Assembly: GCA_963715745.1 (NCBI GenBank)
Contig: OY970271.1
Coordinates: 62,001 to 126,000, forward strand
Length of the DNA stretch: 64,000 bases
Reading direction: 5' to 3'
Source of the DNA: CAWGJF01 sp963715745
Lineage (GTDB): Bacteria > Bacteroidota > Ignavibacteria > Ignavibacteriales > Ignavibacteriaceae
Below are positions 41,026 through 50,094 of the stretch, one piece after another. The notes under the pieces were generated by a model. That model was given only the letters and a program-made list of their open reading frames with translations, was not told the DNA's origin and made no database searches. Both the position numbers and the translations under genes were made by a program. Each line of letters begins with the position of its first letter. Positions within the stretch are counted from its first letter, which is position 1.

Positions 41026-41956
41026 ATGTTTGTATTGCTACAATGAGCTTGAAAATAGTGAAACTGATTTTCATTCATCATGCAGCAAAAAGTTTTTTGG
41101 CTCGCAGGTTTCCCCGCTTGTTGACCTCGATATAAAAAAGATTGAAGAGCTTGCTGTTGAATCTCTCGGCAGAAGCGTTTCAGTTACAGGTGTGCAGCCA
41201 AAACTCTCTCTGGATTTTAAAAAGGCAAAGGGGAAAGAAAACAGGCTGACAATTGTAGGATTATGGGGAAGATTCATTTTAAAGCCGCCATTTGAAAAAT
41301 ATCCCGAAATGCCGGAACTTGAAGACCTGACTATGAAAATGTCGGAGGTGCTTAGTATTCCAACGGCTGAACACAGCCTGGTAAAATTAAAATCAGGCCA
41401 GCTTGCATATATAAGCAAGCGGTTCGACAGGATTAAAAAGGAAAAGATCCATGTTGAAGATATGGCTCAGTTAACAGGTACCTTAACAGAAAACAAATAC
41501 CGCAGCTCAATGGAGAAAATCGGGAAGGTAGTTTTAAAATATTCGAGCTACCCGGGAATTGATGTAATCAGGCTGTTCGAGATTACTTTATTTTCATTCA
41601 TCACAGGCAACTCTGATATGCATTTAAAGAATTTTTCACTTATTCGGACTGAAGATGATGAAATTGTCTTGTCGCCAGCGTATGATCTTTTATCTACCAA
41701 ACTACTTATTCCGCAGGACAAAGAAGATTTAGCATTAACTCTAAACGGTAAGAAAAATAATATCAGGAAAAAAGATTTTGATCAATTTGCAGAAGGAATG
41801 GGTATAAACAAATTGGCGTTAAAAAATACATACAGCAAATTTGAGAACGCTTTTTCAGGTTTTATAGAACTTATCAATAAAAGCTTTTTATCGGATGGGA
41901 TGAAAGAGAAATATATTACATTATTGAATGAAAGACGAAAAGTGATTTGGGGATAG
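41018..41956 (+). CDS. hipT: HipT-like serine/threonine kinase toxin
   Basis: A 312-aa HipA-C-type kinase. The start is ATG at 41018, overlapping hipS. A small Cys/His knuckle opens the protein (C4-x2-C7-x11-H19-x2-C22). The glycine-rich loop reads RSVSVTGVQPKLS with an S53-V-S55 pair, matching the S-x-S autophosphorylation motif of HipT kinases. The catalytic loop is TGNSDMHLKNFSL near 196-208 and the metal-binding motif is SPAYDLLS near 218-225. E. coli HipT phosphorylates tryptophanyl-tRNA synthetase; the target here is unknown. Confidence 0.9.
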   Translation: MNKCLYCYNELENSETDFHSSCSKKFFGSQVSPLVDLDIKKIEELAVESLGRSVSVTGVQPKLSLDFKKAKGKENRLTIVGLWGRFILKPPFEKYPEMPELEDLTMKMSEVLSIPTAEHSLVKLKSGQLAYISKRFDRIKKEKIHVEDMAQLTGTLTENKYRSSMEKIGKVVLKYSSYPGIDVIRLFEITLFSFITGNSDMHLKNFSLIRTEDDEIVLSPAYDLLSTKLLIPQDKEDLALTLNGKKNNIRKKDFDQFAEGMGINKLALKNTYSKFENAFSGFIELINKSFLSDGMKEKYITLLNERRKVIWG

Positions 41957-41962
41957 ATTAAT

Positions 41963-42024
41963 TTAACAGATTGCTTCGTCATCCTTCGAAAAGCTCAGGA
42001 AAACTCGCAATAACAATTTGTTAA
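41963..42024. repeat. REP-like palindromic element after hipT
   Basis: An outer dyad TTAACA/TGTTAA (41963-41968 and 42019-42024) and an inner TTGC/GCAA surround GTCATCCTTCGAAAAGCTCA. The motif GATTGCTTCGTCATCC...CTCGCAATAAC resembles a widespread intergenic repeat of Bacteroidota-like genomes. It overlaps the stop of the convergent phosphatase gene. Confidence 0.55.
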
Positions 42025-42668
42025 TCTTTGGCTAAATAAAGATAATTAGGAATTTTAACCTGAATGCCGTGATCGTCGCCTTCAAGATCACTCCACTGAT
42101 CACCAACTGTTCCAATAATATCATATCCATTTTTAGTCAGTTCGATTCGTTTAGCAGTTTTAAATTCACCATTCCCCATTTTTTTCTCATCTCCGATTTG
42201 AGTAATAAGTGTATCAAAAACAGTGTAGCCGGCAAACTTCAGGTTTTTATATGTTGCTTCATATTCAGGAAAATTCCTGCCGGTAAGAAAAATTATTTTA
42301 GCTCCCTTAGAAAGGAGAAAATCATAAAGCTCTTTAACCTGAGGAAACGCCGGGGTTTTAGCTTCAGCATTCCATTCTTTGTTCATCTGGTAAACATAAC
42401 CGAAGCCCATTTTTTCAGCGAGACCAAAATTGTTTAAAGCAGTTTCATCAATATCGAAAATCACAACAGAGTTATCATTGAATTGAACTGTGCTGAATTT
42501 TTCTTTTGCTTCATTAACTACTTTTGTTAACTCTTTATCGAACTTTCCTGAAGTGTAATATTCTTTAACATTATTGCGTGCTGTTGTGAGGTTCAATAAT
42601 TCTTCTTTACAGCATCCGCTGAAAAATAGTATCGAAAATAAAGAAGATATTAATATTAATTTTTTCAT
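42021..42668 (-). CDS. Lipoprotein acid phosphatase, HAD class B/IIIB-like
   Basis: A 215-aa protein with a lipoprotein signal (LFSILFFSGC, cysteine at the lipobox). HAD motif I is VVIFDIDETALNN, motif II IIFLTGRN, and motif IV GTVGDQWSDLEGDD, as in the e(P4)/class B acid phosphatases that dephosphorylate nucleotides outside the cytoplasm. It overlaps the upstream esterase gene by 4 bp (ATGA), so the two are coupled. Confidence 0.9.
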   Translation of the reverse strand: MKKLILISSLFSILFFSGCCKEELLNLTTARNNVKEYYTSGKFDKELTKVVNEAKEKFSTVQFNDNSVVIFDIDETALNNFGLAEKMGFGYVYQMNKEWNAEAKTPAFPQVKELYDFLLSKGAKIIFLTGRNFPEYEATYKNLKFAGYTVFDTLITQIGDEKKMGNGEFKTAKRIELTKNGYDIIGTVGDQWSDLEGDDHGIQVKIPNYLYLAKD

Positions 42669-43624
42669 TGCTTTCTCCCAAAGAAAAACAACAATGGTCT
42701 TTCAAGTCTATCTGCCCAGGCTAATTCATTGTGTTCAGCGCCGGGTGAATAATAATAATCAAGATCAGTTCCAACAACATAGCCCATCTTAGTTAACTTG
42801 CAAAACATTTTTTGTCCGCGTATCAAACCGTCTTCCCCGTGATCAATATAAAACTTTACATTTTTTTTTGAACCGGAATGTTTATCAAGCAATTTAAAAA
42901 CTTTTTCATCCTTATAATAAAATGAACTGGACATACATCCTGCCATTGAGAAAACTTCGGGATGTTTCCAAGCAGCTAAAAATGAAGCGAGTCCGCCCAT
43001 TGAAGAACCGATAATTGCAGTATTTTCTCTTTCAGGCATTGTCCGGTAAACCGAATCGATGAATGGCTTGACTTCTTCAATCAAAAACTGCAAATACTTT
43101 TCACCTATTTCGGAATCGCTGTATTCTTCAAGCCGGCCTTCAGAGTTATAGATTCCCACAACAATAATTTCTTTCATCAATCCTGCTTTTACAAGCCTGA
43201 CAACTGTCTCATCAACGCGCCAGTCTTTTCCCGAATAAGATGTTTTGGGATCGAAAAGATTTTGCCCATCCTGCATATACATAACAGGATATCTCTTTTC
43301 AACATTCTTTATTCGTTTATATTTTGGTGGAAGCCAGACAATCATAGTACGCTCATTATCAAGATGCCGGGAATAAATATTCTCGTGCAGCTCAACAGTT
43401 CCAACAATTTCATCTCTGCCGGGATTTTTCTTTTTCTTCATCTTAGTGATTTGTCTGCCGGACTTCCCTGCTATTTCTTCTTCCATAAATGTGAAAGTGA
43501 ATGATTTGCCAAAAGAATTTTGTGAAAATAAATAAATCCTTTCTAAATGAAAAAAATGTTCCAATGAAACCTTTTGATTCCGGATTATGAGGTAAATCAC
43601 TTCTGTTACTTTTTGATTTGCCAT
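42665..43624 (-). CDS. Alpha/beta-hydrolase of the esterase D/enterochelin esterase type
   Basis: A 319-aa protein. The nucleophile elbow is IIGSSMGGLASFL, the His is in SPGAEHNELAWADR, and the N-terminal LPPKYKRIKNVEKRYPVMYMQDGQNLFD is typical of putative esterases (PF00756). No signal peptide is evident. The start is uncertain: homology-like sequence only begins around residue 70, and internal Met codons (MEEEIAG or MKKKKNP) could be the real start. It is coupled to the phosphatase gene. Confidence 0.87.
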   Translation of the reverse strand: MANQKVTEVIYLIIRNQKVSLEHFFHLERIYLFSQNSFGKSFTFTFMEEEIAGKSGRQITKMKKKKNPGRDEIVGTVELHENIYSRHLDNERTMIVWLPPKYKRIKNVEKRYPVMYMQDGQNLFDPKTSYSGKDWRVDETVVRLVKAGLMKEIIVVGIYNSEGRLEEYSDSEIGEKYLQFLIEEVKPFIDSVYRTMPERENTAIIGSSMGGLASFLAAWKHPEVFSMAGCMSSSFYYKDEKVFKLLDKHSGSKKNVKFYIDHGEDGLIRGQKMFCKLTKMGYVVGTDLDYYYSPGAEHNELAWADRLERPLLFFFGRKQ

Positions 43625-43682
43625 TCAATCACAAATATATAATCTTAGTCTTATTCAGATAAACAATCAGGATAAAACAGAG

Positions 43683-44351
43683 ATGGAACAACATATAGTA
43701 AAGATTTTGAAAGCTGAGTCTGTTACCCACGATGTAAGAAGATTTACAGTTGAAAAACCGGAAGGATATTCATTCACACCCGGCCAGGCTACCGAGGTTT
43801 CACTAACTAAACCAGAGCTAAAAGATGAAAAAAGACCGTTTACTTTCACTTGTCTCAATGAAGATCCGAATCTTGAGTTCACAATTAAAATATACTCGGA
43901 TCACAATGGTGTAACAAATGCACTTGGTGATTTAAAAGAAGAAGATGAAATTATTCTTCACGATGTTTGGGGAGCAATACATTACAATGGACCGGGTACT
44001 TTTTTTGCTGGTGGTGCCGGGATTACTCCTTTCATCGCAATCTTTCGTCAGCTATATAAAGATAAAAAAGTGAATGGGAACAAATTATTCTTTTCGAATA
44101 AAACTGAAGCTGATATAATTCTTAAAGATGAATTTGAAAAAATTCTAGGTGATAATTTTTACAATACAATTACAAGGGAAAAGTCCTCAAAGTATGACCA
44201 TAGAAGAATTGATGAAGAATTCATAAAGGAAAAAGTAAAAGACTTTAACCAAAACTTTTACATCTGCGGACCGGATAATTTTGTGATGGATATTAAAAAG
44301 GCTTTAAAAAAATCAGGTGCAAATCCGGAAGCTATAGTAATTGAAACCTGA
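43683..44351 (+). CDS. FAD/NAD(P)H-dependent ferredoxin-reductase-like oxidoreductase
   Basis: A 222-aa protein. The FAD-binding motif is RPFTFTCLNEDP (R-x-F/Y-T/S), the NAD(P) loop is FAGGAGITPFIAIFRQL, and the C-terminal YICGPDNFVMDIKKAL is the family end. It is the stand-alone reductase type that passes electrons to flavodoxin, ferredoxin or an oxygenase. No iron-sulfur cysteines are present. It diverges from the esterase gene and the partner is unknown. Confidence 0.9.
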   Translation: MEQHIVKILKAESVTHDVRRFTVEKPEGYSFTPGQATEVSLTKPELKDEKRPFTFTCLNEDPNLEFTIKIYSDHNGVTNALGDLKEEDEIILHDVWGAIHYNGPGTFFAGGAGITPFIAIFRQLYKDKKVNGNKLFFSNKTEADIILKDEFEKILGDNFYNTITREKSSKYDHRRIDEEFIKEKVKDFNQNFYICGPDNFVMDIKKALKKSGANPEAIVIET

Positions 44352-44539
44352 TTTTGGCAGCTCTTTCCTCAAAAATTAATTACAATCAGAACTGTGTGAA
44401 GCGAGGCTAAATTTTTATTTAGTCTATTGTGATTAAACCGACTTTTCCTTAAAAATTTGCTAAAATAATGGATTATTGTCCCGATTTTGTTGATTTTAAA
44501 CTACGTGAATTTCAATTTTTTTTCTCACGGAGAGAATAA

Positions 44540-45787
44540 ATGGCGTTAATCAAACCTTTCAGAGCACTCAGACCGACAAAAGAAAATGCTGCCAATGTTG
44601 CAAGTGTTCCCTACGATGTTGTTAACAGGCAGGAAGCTAAAGAATCTGCCGGAAAAAATCCTTTAAATTATTTGAGAGTTACAAGATCCGAAATTGAATT
44701 GCCTGATAATGTTGATGCTTATTCAAAAGAAGTTTATCAAAAAGCAAAGGAAAATCTGGAAAGGCTTATTAAAGAAGCCCCTCTAAAAAAAGATGAAAAA
44801 CCTTCGTTCTATCTCTATAAATTAATTATGGATGGAAGATCGCAAACAGGAATATGTGCAACTTTTTCTGTTGATGATTATGATAAAGATATAATACTCA
44901 AGCATGAAAAAACAAGAAAAGTTAAAGAAGACGACAGGACAAACCATATTGTGACAACCAAAGCGCAAACCGGAATTGTTTTCCTAACCTACAGAGGTGT
45001 AAAATCTATTAATGAAATTGTTGATAAGACAATTAAAGAAGAAAAACCCGAATATGATTTTACAGCTCCGGACGGAATTCAACACACTGTTTGGATTGTT
45101 CCTGAAAAATATAACCAATTGATTGTTGATGAATTTAAAAATATTAAAAATCTCTACATTGCCGACGGTCATCACCGCGCGAAAAGTGCAAGCCGTGCTC
45201 GTGAAGAAATGAAGAAAAATAATCCAAATCATATAGGTAATGAAGAATATAATTATTTCGTTTCCGTAATCTTTCCGGCAGATCAATTAAAAATACTTCC
45301 ATATAACAGGATAGTTTTTGATTTGAATGGAAGGGACAAAGAAGCATTTATAGAAAAGATAAAAGAAAATTTTGATGTTGAAAAAACAAGCTTAAAAGAA
45401 CCCGATAAAAAGAGATTGTTTTGTATGTATCTTGAAAAAGAATGGTATTTACTTAAACCGAAAGAATCAGTAATAAAAAAAACAGATGCAGTAAAATCAG
45501 TTGGTGAAAAGCTTGATGTTAGCATACTTCAGAATTATTTATTAAATCCTGTTTTAGGAATTGATGACCCAAGAACTAATGACAGGATAGATTTTATCGG
45601 TGGAATAAGGGGCACAAAAGAACTTGAAAAACTTGTTGAAAGTGGAAAAGCTGCGGTTGCATTCTCACTTTATCCGGTTTCGGTTGATGATCTTATGAAT
45701 ATCTCTGATGCCGGAGAAGTTATGCCGCCTAAATCAACATGGTTTGAACCTAAATTACGCGACGGATTGTTAACGCACTTAATTTAA
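44540..45787 (+). CDS. DUF1015-family protein
   Basis: A 415-aa protein with the DUF1015 signatures: IKPFRALRPTKENAANVASVPYDVVNR at the start, LKHEKTRKVKEDDRTNH, the strongly conserved YIADGHHRAKSASRA, and a PPKSTWFEPKLRDGL end. Its biochemical role is unknown; in many genomes it neighbours serine synthesis genes, as here with serC 0.5 kb downstream. The start has a GGAGAG ribosome site. Confidence 0.92.
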   Translation: MALIKPFRALRPTKENAANVASVPYDVVNRQEAKESAGKNPLNYLRVTRSEIELPDNVDAYSKEVYQKAKENLERLIKEAPLKKDEKPSFYLYKLIMDGRSQTGICATFSVDDYDKDIILKHEKTRKVKEDDRTNHIVTTKAQTGIVFLTYRGVKSINEIVDKTIKEEKPEYDFTAPDGIQHTVWIVPEKYNQLIVDEFKNIKNLYIADGHHRAKSASRAREEMKKNNPNHIGNEEYNYFVSVIFPADQLKILPYNRIVFDLNGRDKEAFIEKIKENFDVEKTSLKEPDKKRLFCMYLEKEWYLLKPKESVIKKTDAVKSVGEKLDVSILQNYLLNPVLGIDDPRTNDRIDFIGGIRGTKELEKLVESGKAAVAFSLYPVSVDDLMNISDAGEVMPPKSTWFEPKLRDGLLTHLI

Positions 45788-45807
45788 ATGAATGAAAAGG
45801 GGAAATC

Positions 45808-46026
45808 TTGAAAAAAGAATTCAATGTAATAATTGAAAAAGACGAGGAAGGATTTTATATAGCTTCAGTGCCTCAATTGAAAGGATGTCATACCCAGGCC
45901 AAATCTCTTGATGAACTTATGACAAGAATAAAAGAAGCAATAGAACTTTGTTTAGAAGACAAGGAAATGGAAATAAATTATCCTTATGATTTTGTTGGTA
46001 TTCAAAAAATAACAGTTAATGAATAA
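45808..46026 (+). CDS. hicB: HicB-like antitoxin
   Basis: A 72-aa protein with the partial RNase-H-like HicB fold: FNVIIEKDEEGFYIASVPQLKGCHTQAKSLDELMTRIKEAIELCLED in type. It lacks a C-terminal DNA-binding domain. The TTG start is preceded by a GGGG ribosome site. It comes before the toxin gene, the reverse of the commonest hicA-hicB order. It sits between DUF1015 and serC in the same direction. Confidence 0.9.
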   Translation: MKKEFNVIIEKDEEGFYIASVPQLKGCHTQAKSLDELMTRIKEAIELCLEDKEMEINYPYDFVGIQKITVNE

Positions 46027-46065
46027 ATTGGAAAATACGGAAAGAAAAAATAGAATTAGTATCCT

Positions 46066-46290
46066 ATGTCAAAGTTACCGAGAGTAAATGGTAAAAAGTT
46101 AATAAAAATCCTTAGCAATTTCGGATTTGAAGTTAAGAGGATAAAAAGCAACCATCATATTCTTAAACACAAAGATGAAAGAATGACCGCGGTCCCGGTT
46201 CATTCAAATGAAATAATTGGACAGGGACTTTTAACCAAAATATTATCTGATTGTGAAATAAAAAAAGAAGATTTTACCCAGTCACTATAA
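46066..46290 (+). CDS. hicA: HicA-like mRNA interferase toxin
   Basis: A 74-aa dsRBD-like HicA protein: KLPRVNGKKLIKILSNFGFEVKRIKSNHHIL, with the catalytic His in the SNHH position (usually GSHH), and IGQGLLTKILSDCEI at the end. It cleaves mRNA during stress when HicB is lost. The usual glycine before Ser/His is replaced by KSN, so activity is likely but not certain. serC starts 19 bp downstream. Confidence 0.9.
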   Translation: MSKLPRVNGKKLIKILSNFGFEVKRIKSNHHILKHKDERMTAVPVHSNEIIGQGLLTKILSDCEIKKEDFTQSL

Positions 46291-46309
46291 CGAAAAAAGG
46301 AAAATAAAA

Positions 46310-47413
46310 ATGGAAAAGAGAATTTATAATTTTAGTGCAGGTCCTGCAGTATTACCGGAAGAAGTCCTGCTTGAAGCACAAAAAGAATTATTTGCATTAC
46401 CGGGTGTTGGAATGTCAGTGATGGAAATAAGCCACCGTTCAAAAATATTTGATGCAATTATTAATGAAGCAAAAGACGGATTAAAAAAATTGTTGGATAT
46501 TCCTGATAATTATTCAATACTTTTTTTGCAGGGCGGTGCAAGTCTGCAGTTTTCAATGGTTCCTTTGAACCTAATGCCGCCAAAAAATAAAGCTGACTAT
46601 ATTTCAACCGGCAGCTGGTCAAAGAAAGCAATTAAAGAAGCTAAAAAAGTTGGAACTGTCAATATTGCTGCATCAACGGAAGAAGGAGAAGGAGACAAGA
46701 AATATTTTAAAAGAATTCCAAAACAAAACGAGTTAAAGCTTGATCCCGATGCCTCATATGTTCACTATACATCCAACAATACTATATTCGGAACCCAGTT
46801 TCATACTGAACCACAGGTTGGAAATGTTCCATTGGTTTGCGATGCATCTTCGGATATCCTTCACAAAAAAATTGATGTAAAAAAATATGCAATGATTTAT
46901 GCAGGTGCGCAAAAAAATATAGGCCCTTCAGGCGTCACACTTGTTATAATCAGAAAGGATATGCTGGAAAGAAGCAGCGATTCACTGCATACAATGCTTA
47001 ACTATAAAATCCACGCTGAGAATGATTCTTTGTACAATACTCCAAACACTTTTGGAATTTATATAATCAAGCTCGTTACAAAATGGCTGTTAAATATGGG
47101 CGGATTGGACAAAATGTATGAGACAAACAAGAAAAAAGCTGACTTGCTTTATAAGTGTATTGATGGGAGTGGGGGATACTACAAAGGACATGCAGAAAAA
47201 GAAAGTCGTTCATTAATGAATATAACTTTCAATCTTGCAAATGTTGATCTAGAAAAAAAGCTTATTGATGAGGCTACAAAAGCAGGCTTTAGTGGTGTAA
47301 AAGGACACAGATCAGTTGGCGGTTTGCGTGCTTCAATTTACAATGCCTTCCCAATGAAAGGTGTTGAAGACCTTGTTAGCTTTATGAAAGATTTCCAAAA
47401 GAAAAACGGATAG
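46310..47413 (+). CDS. serC: Phosphoserine aminotransferase
   Basis: A 367-aa class V PLP-dependent aminotransferase making phosphoserine from 3-phosphohydroxypyruvate. It begins IYNFSAGPAVLPEEVL. It contains LFLQGGASLQFSMVPLNL, the PLP lysine block YAGAQKNIGPSGVTLV, and ends GLRASIYNAFPMKGVEDLVSFM. Normal length. It probably shares transcription with DUF1015 and the hicBA pair; serA is not in the window. Confidence 0.97.
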   Translation: MEKRIYNFSAGPAVLPEEVLLEAQKELFALPGVGMSVMEISHRSKIFDAIINEAKDGLKKLLDIPDNYSILFLQGGASLQFSMVPLNLMPPKNKADYISTGSWSKKAIKEAKKVGTVNIAASTEEGEGDKKYFKRIPKQNELKLDPDASYVHYTSNNTIFGTQFHTEPQVGNVPLVCDASSDILHKKIDVKKYAMIYAGAQKNIGPSGVTLVIIRKDMLERSSDSLHTMLNYKIHAENDSLYNTPNTFGIYIIKLVTKWLLNMGGLDKMYETNKKKADLLYKCIDGSGGYYKGHAEKESRSLMNITFNLANVDLEKKLIDEATKAGFSGVKGHRSVGGLRASIYNAFPMKGVEDLVSFMKDFQKKNG

Positions 47414-47523
47414 CCAATGGAGGTATAAGGAATCTGGTATGTGGGTATAGGGATTTTATATAAAAATATACCTTTATACTTTATACCTAAATACCTTGGT
47501 TTTAATATAATTAGGATATAAAT

Positions 47524-47958
47524 ATGTTTATGAAATTTATTTTCTACTCCACTATTATTTTTTTCTTTATTGCAGGCTGTAGTAAAAAAGAAGAAGTAAA
47601 AATGGCGGCATTCAGCCCGGAAGCCTTTGCTTATGATATAGGTGATGGCTGGGAAGTAAATGCAACAGTTAGAATAAAAGGTTTCAAGGTTACAAAGGAA
47701 GAGAACTCAAATCTTTACAAAGCCTCTGTTTCTTATTCGACAGATTTAATAACTCCAGCAGACAGTACAATAAAAAATGTATTTGAAGATATTATACATA
47801 AATCTGATTCAGAAAAAATAGTTGATATTCCTCTTGAAGCACAATTTAATATTGATTCAACTTTCAAACCCGGTAATTATAAAATTATGTATCACATAAA
47901 TGATAACAATTCAGGTGATACATTATTGGCTTTAGTCAGATTTAAATTAGAGGAATAG
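47524..47958 (+). CDS. Small lipoprotein of unknown function
   Basis: A 144-aa protein with a lipoprotein signal (IIFFFIAGC, cysteine ~19). A beta-rich domain follows (WEVNATVRIKGFKVTKEENS ... VDIPLEAQFNIDSTFKPGNYKIMYHI). I do not recognise the family. A second Met is two codons in (MFMK). It follows serC after 110 bp of AT-rich sequence and converges on the histidine-kinase gene. Confidence 0.72.
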   Translation: MFMKFIFYSTIIFFFIAGCSKKEEVKMAAFSPEAFAYDIGDGWEVNATVRIKGFKVTKEENSNLYKASVSYSTDLITPADSTIKNVFEDIIHKSDSEKIVDIPLEAQFNIDSTFKPGNYKIMYHINDNNSGDTLLALVRFKLEE

Positions 47959-47959
47959 C

Positions 47960-49372
47960 TTACAAATTTAGAGTAAAAATAATTTTCCCCCCAGGTGAAT
48001 ATTCGACTGATATTTCACCATCATGAAGATTAATGATAGATTTTACAACAGATAGACCTAAACCAACACCGCCTAGATTGCTGTTCCTCGATGACTCAAG
48101 CCTGTAAAACCTGTCAAATAATTTTGATATGGATTCAGTCGGGATATTTTCACAGTAATTACTAAAAGTAATTTTTGTCTTCTCTTCTTCAGGAATTAAA
48201 TTAATATCAATATCAGAATTTTCGTTGCCATATTTAACCGCGTTCTCAATTAAATTAAGAAAAACTTGTTTTAATAAATCCGGATCAGCTTCAGCCATTA
48301 TTTCTGTTTCGCGATTACTAAAATTTATATTCATATTTTTTTCTGCAGCAAACTGCTCAAATTGTTTTATTGCCTCCATAATCAGTGTTGACAAATTTGT
48401 TTTCCTTTTATTTAATATAACCGCAGAATGATCGATCTTTGAAATATAAAAGAGCCGATTAATTATATTTATCAACTTTAAGGTTTCTTCAAGATTGCTT
48501 TTCAGTGTTTCCTTATATTCAGCCGGTGTTTTATCTGATTTTAAAGCCAGCTCAATTTCACCACGTAAAATTGTCAAAGGAGTTTTCAATTCGTGGGAGG
48601 CTGATATTGAAAATTGGTCCATATATTCAATTGATGTTCTGATTCTCTTGATCATACTATTCATTGTTTTAACAAGCCTTCCGTATTCATCATTGAATTC
48701 CTCCCCCTCAACTATCTCGCTTAAATTCTGAGTGGTTATCTCATCGGTTTTTTCAATAATTTTATCTATTCTTGAAAGCGATCTGTAGGAAATTAAAGCC
48801 CCTCCAAAAATTGAAAGAAGCAAAAATACAGGTGCAATAAAAATATATAGATCAATAAGCCTGTCTAGCATCTTGTTTATTAAAACAACCGGGAAGGCAA
48901 CAATTACTTTGTATTTCCCCTCTTCAAAACTTGCTGCCCTTATAGGATGGTCGGAAAGACCTGGATCCTCAAAACTATAAATATTTTCCTCTTCATCACC
49001 TCCGGGAAGATTTAATATTTTATTTTGAAGATTGGATGTAGAGAAAATAACTTTTCTATTCAAACTTACCTGGACAAAAGTATTATTCGGATTTAAAGCT
49101 ACTGCTTCAAATATAAGATCATAAACCAGTTCATCAGTTGAGGAATAAACCGAGTCTGGTTTAAAATTGTTTAAATCAATTTTACTCTCGGCAACAAGGT
49201 GATGAATTGATTCTGCCTGTTTGATTAATGAAACATCAAGTTCCTGGTATAAAGCGTGTTTAAGAAATACATAAAGTACAAAACCCATCACAAATTCGAG
49301 CAGAAGAAAAATTGCGGTGTACCATAAAGTTGTTTTGAATCTTGTCGTTTTTATGTATTTAATAATATTCAT
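47960..49372 (-). CDS. Two-component sensor histidine kinase
   Basis: A 470-aa protein with two membrane helices (about 15-38 and 165-190) around a periplasmic sensor region, a HAMP linker (YRSLSRIDKIIEKTDEI), the HisKA box FSISASHELKTPLTILRGEIELAL with the phospho-His, the N box NLIENAVKYG, and the G box GGVGLGLSVVKSI. The layout resembles CusS-type heavy-metal sensors, but the ligand cannot be read from sequence. It lies 33 bp downstream of its response regulator. Confidence 0.93.
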   Translation of the reverse strand: MNIIKYIKTTRFKTTLWYTAIFLLLEFVMGFVLYVFLKHALYQELDVSLIKQAESIHHLVAESKIDLNNFKPDSVYSSTDELVYDLIFEAVALNPNNTFVQVSLNRKVIFSTSNLQNKILNLPGGDEEENIYSFEDPGLSDHPIRAASFEEGKYKVIVAFPVVLINKMLDRLIDLYIFIAPVFLLLSIFGGALISYRSLSRIDKIIEKTDEITTQNLSEIVEGEEFNDEYGRLVKTMNSMIKRIRTSIEYMDQFSISASHELKTPLTILRGEIELALKSDKTPAEYKETLKSNLEETLKLINIINRLFYISKIDHSAVILNKRKTNLSTLIMEAIKQFEQFAAEKNMNINFSNRETEIMAEADPDLLKQVFLNLIENAVKYGNENSDIDINLIPEEEKTKITFSNYCENIPTESISKLFDRFYRLESSRNSNLGGVGLGLSVVKSIINLHDGEISVEYSPGGKIIFTLNL

Positions 49373-49405
49373 TCCGCAACCATGGTGGATTACAGGCAGG
49401 AGACA

Positions 49406-50077
49406 TTACTTGTCTTTAATTATATACCCTACACCTCTTATTGTTTGAATAACAGGTGAATCAGAATTCTTATCAATTTTATTCCGCAGTTTATTTATAT
49501 AAACATCAAGCACATTCGTATTTGTGTCAAAATGGTAGTCATATACATGCTCAGAAAGTACGGTTCTGGAAATTACCCTGTTTTTATTTCTCATTAGGTA
49601 TTCAAGAATAGAATATTCCCTCGGGGTTAATTTAATCTCAAGATTATTCCTGGTTACCGAATGAGTCTGAGTATCTAAGGACAGATCAAGGACTTTTAGA
49701 ACTAAATCTTTCTGTGAAGAATGCCTTCTTAATAAGGCTCTTACTCTTGCCAAAAGCTCTTCAAAAGCAAATGGCTTTGGTAAGTAATCGTCAGCACCTA
49801 TGTCTAATCCCTGAACTTTATCCGAGACAGTATCTTTTGCTGTAAGAAACAATACGGGTGTTGAAATTTTTTCACTTCTTATTTCTTTAAGAATACTAAA
49901 TCCATCCTTATGAGGAAGCATAACATCAAGAATTATTAAATCATGTTCTCCTGTAAGTGCTAGGTGCAACCCGTTCTTACCGTCAAAAGCTACATCTACA
50001 GAATAATATTCTTCTTCCAATCCTTTCTTAACAAAGGAAGCAACTTTCTTTTCATCTTCAACCAGTAAAATTCTCAT
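49406..50077 (-). CDS. OmpR/PhoB-family response regulator
   Basis: A 223-aa protein with a receiver domain (acidic pair VEDEKK, phospho-acceptor LIILDVMLPHKDGF, Lys in PKPFAFEELLARVRALLRR) and a winged-helix output (LTPREYSILEYLMRNKNRVISR ... VYINKLRNKIDKNSDSPVIQTIRGVGYII). It is CusR-like. It is transcribed before the kinase gene. Targets are unknown, but the Lys-rich secreted protein gene upstream is a candidate. Confidence 0.95.
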   Translation of the reverse strand: MRILLVEDEKKVASFVKKGLEEEYYSVDVAFDGKNGLHLALTGEHDLIILDVMLPHKDGFSILKEIRSEKISTPVLFLTAKDTVSDKVQGLDIGADDYLPKPFAFEELLARVRALLRRHSSQKDLVLKVLDLSLDTQTHSVTRNNLEIKLTPREYSILEYLMRNKNRVISRTVLSEHVYDYHFDTNTNVLDVYINKLRNKIDKNSDSPVIQTIRGVGYIIKDK

Positions 50078-50094
50078 ATTTAAAAACTAATAAT

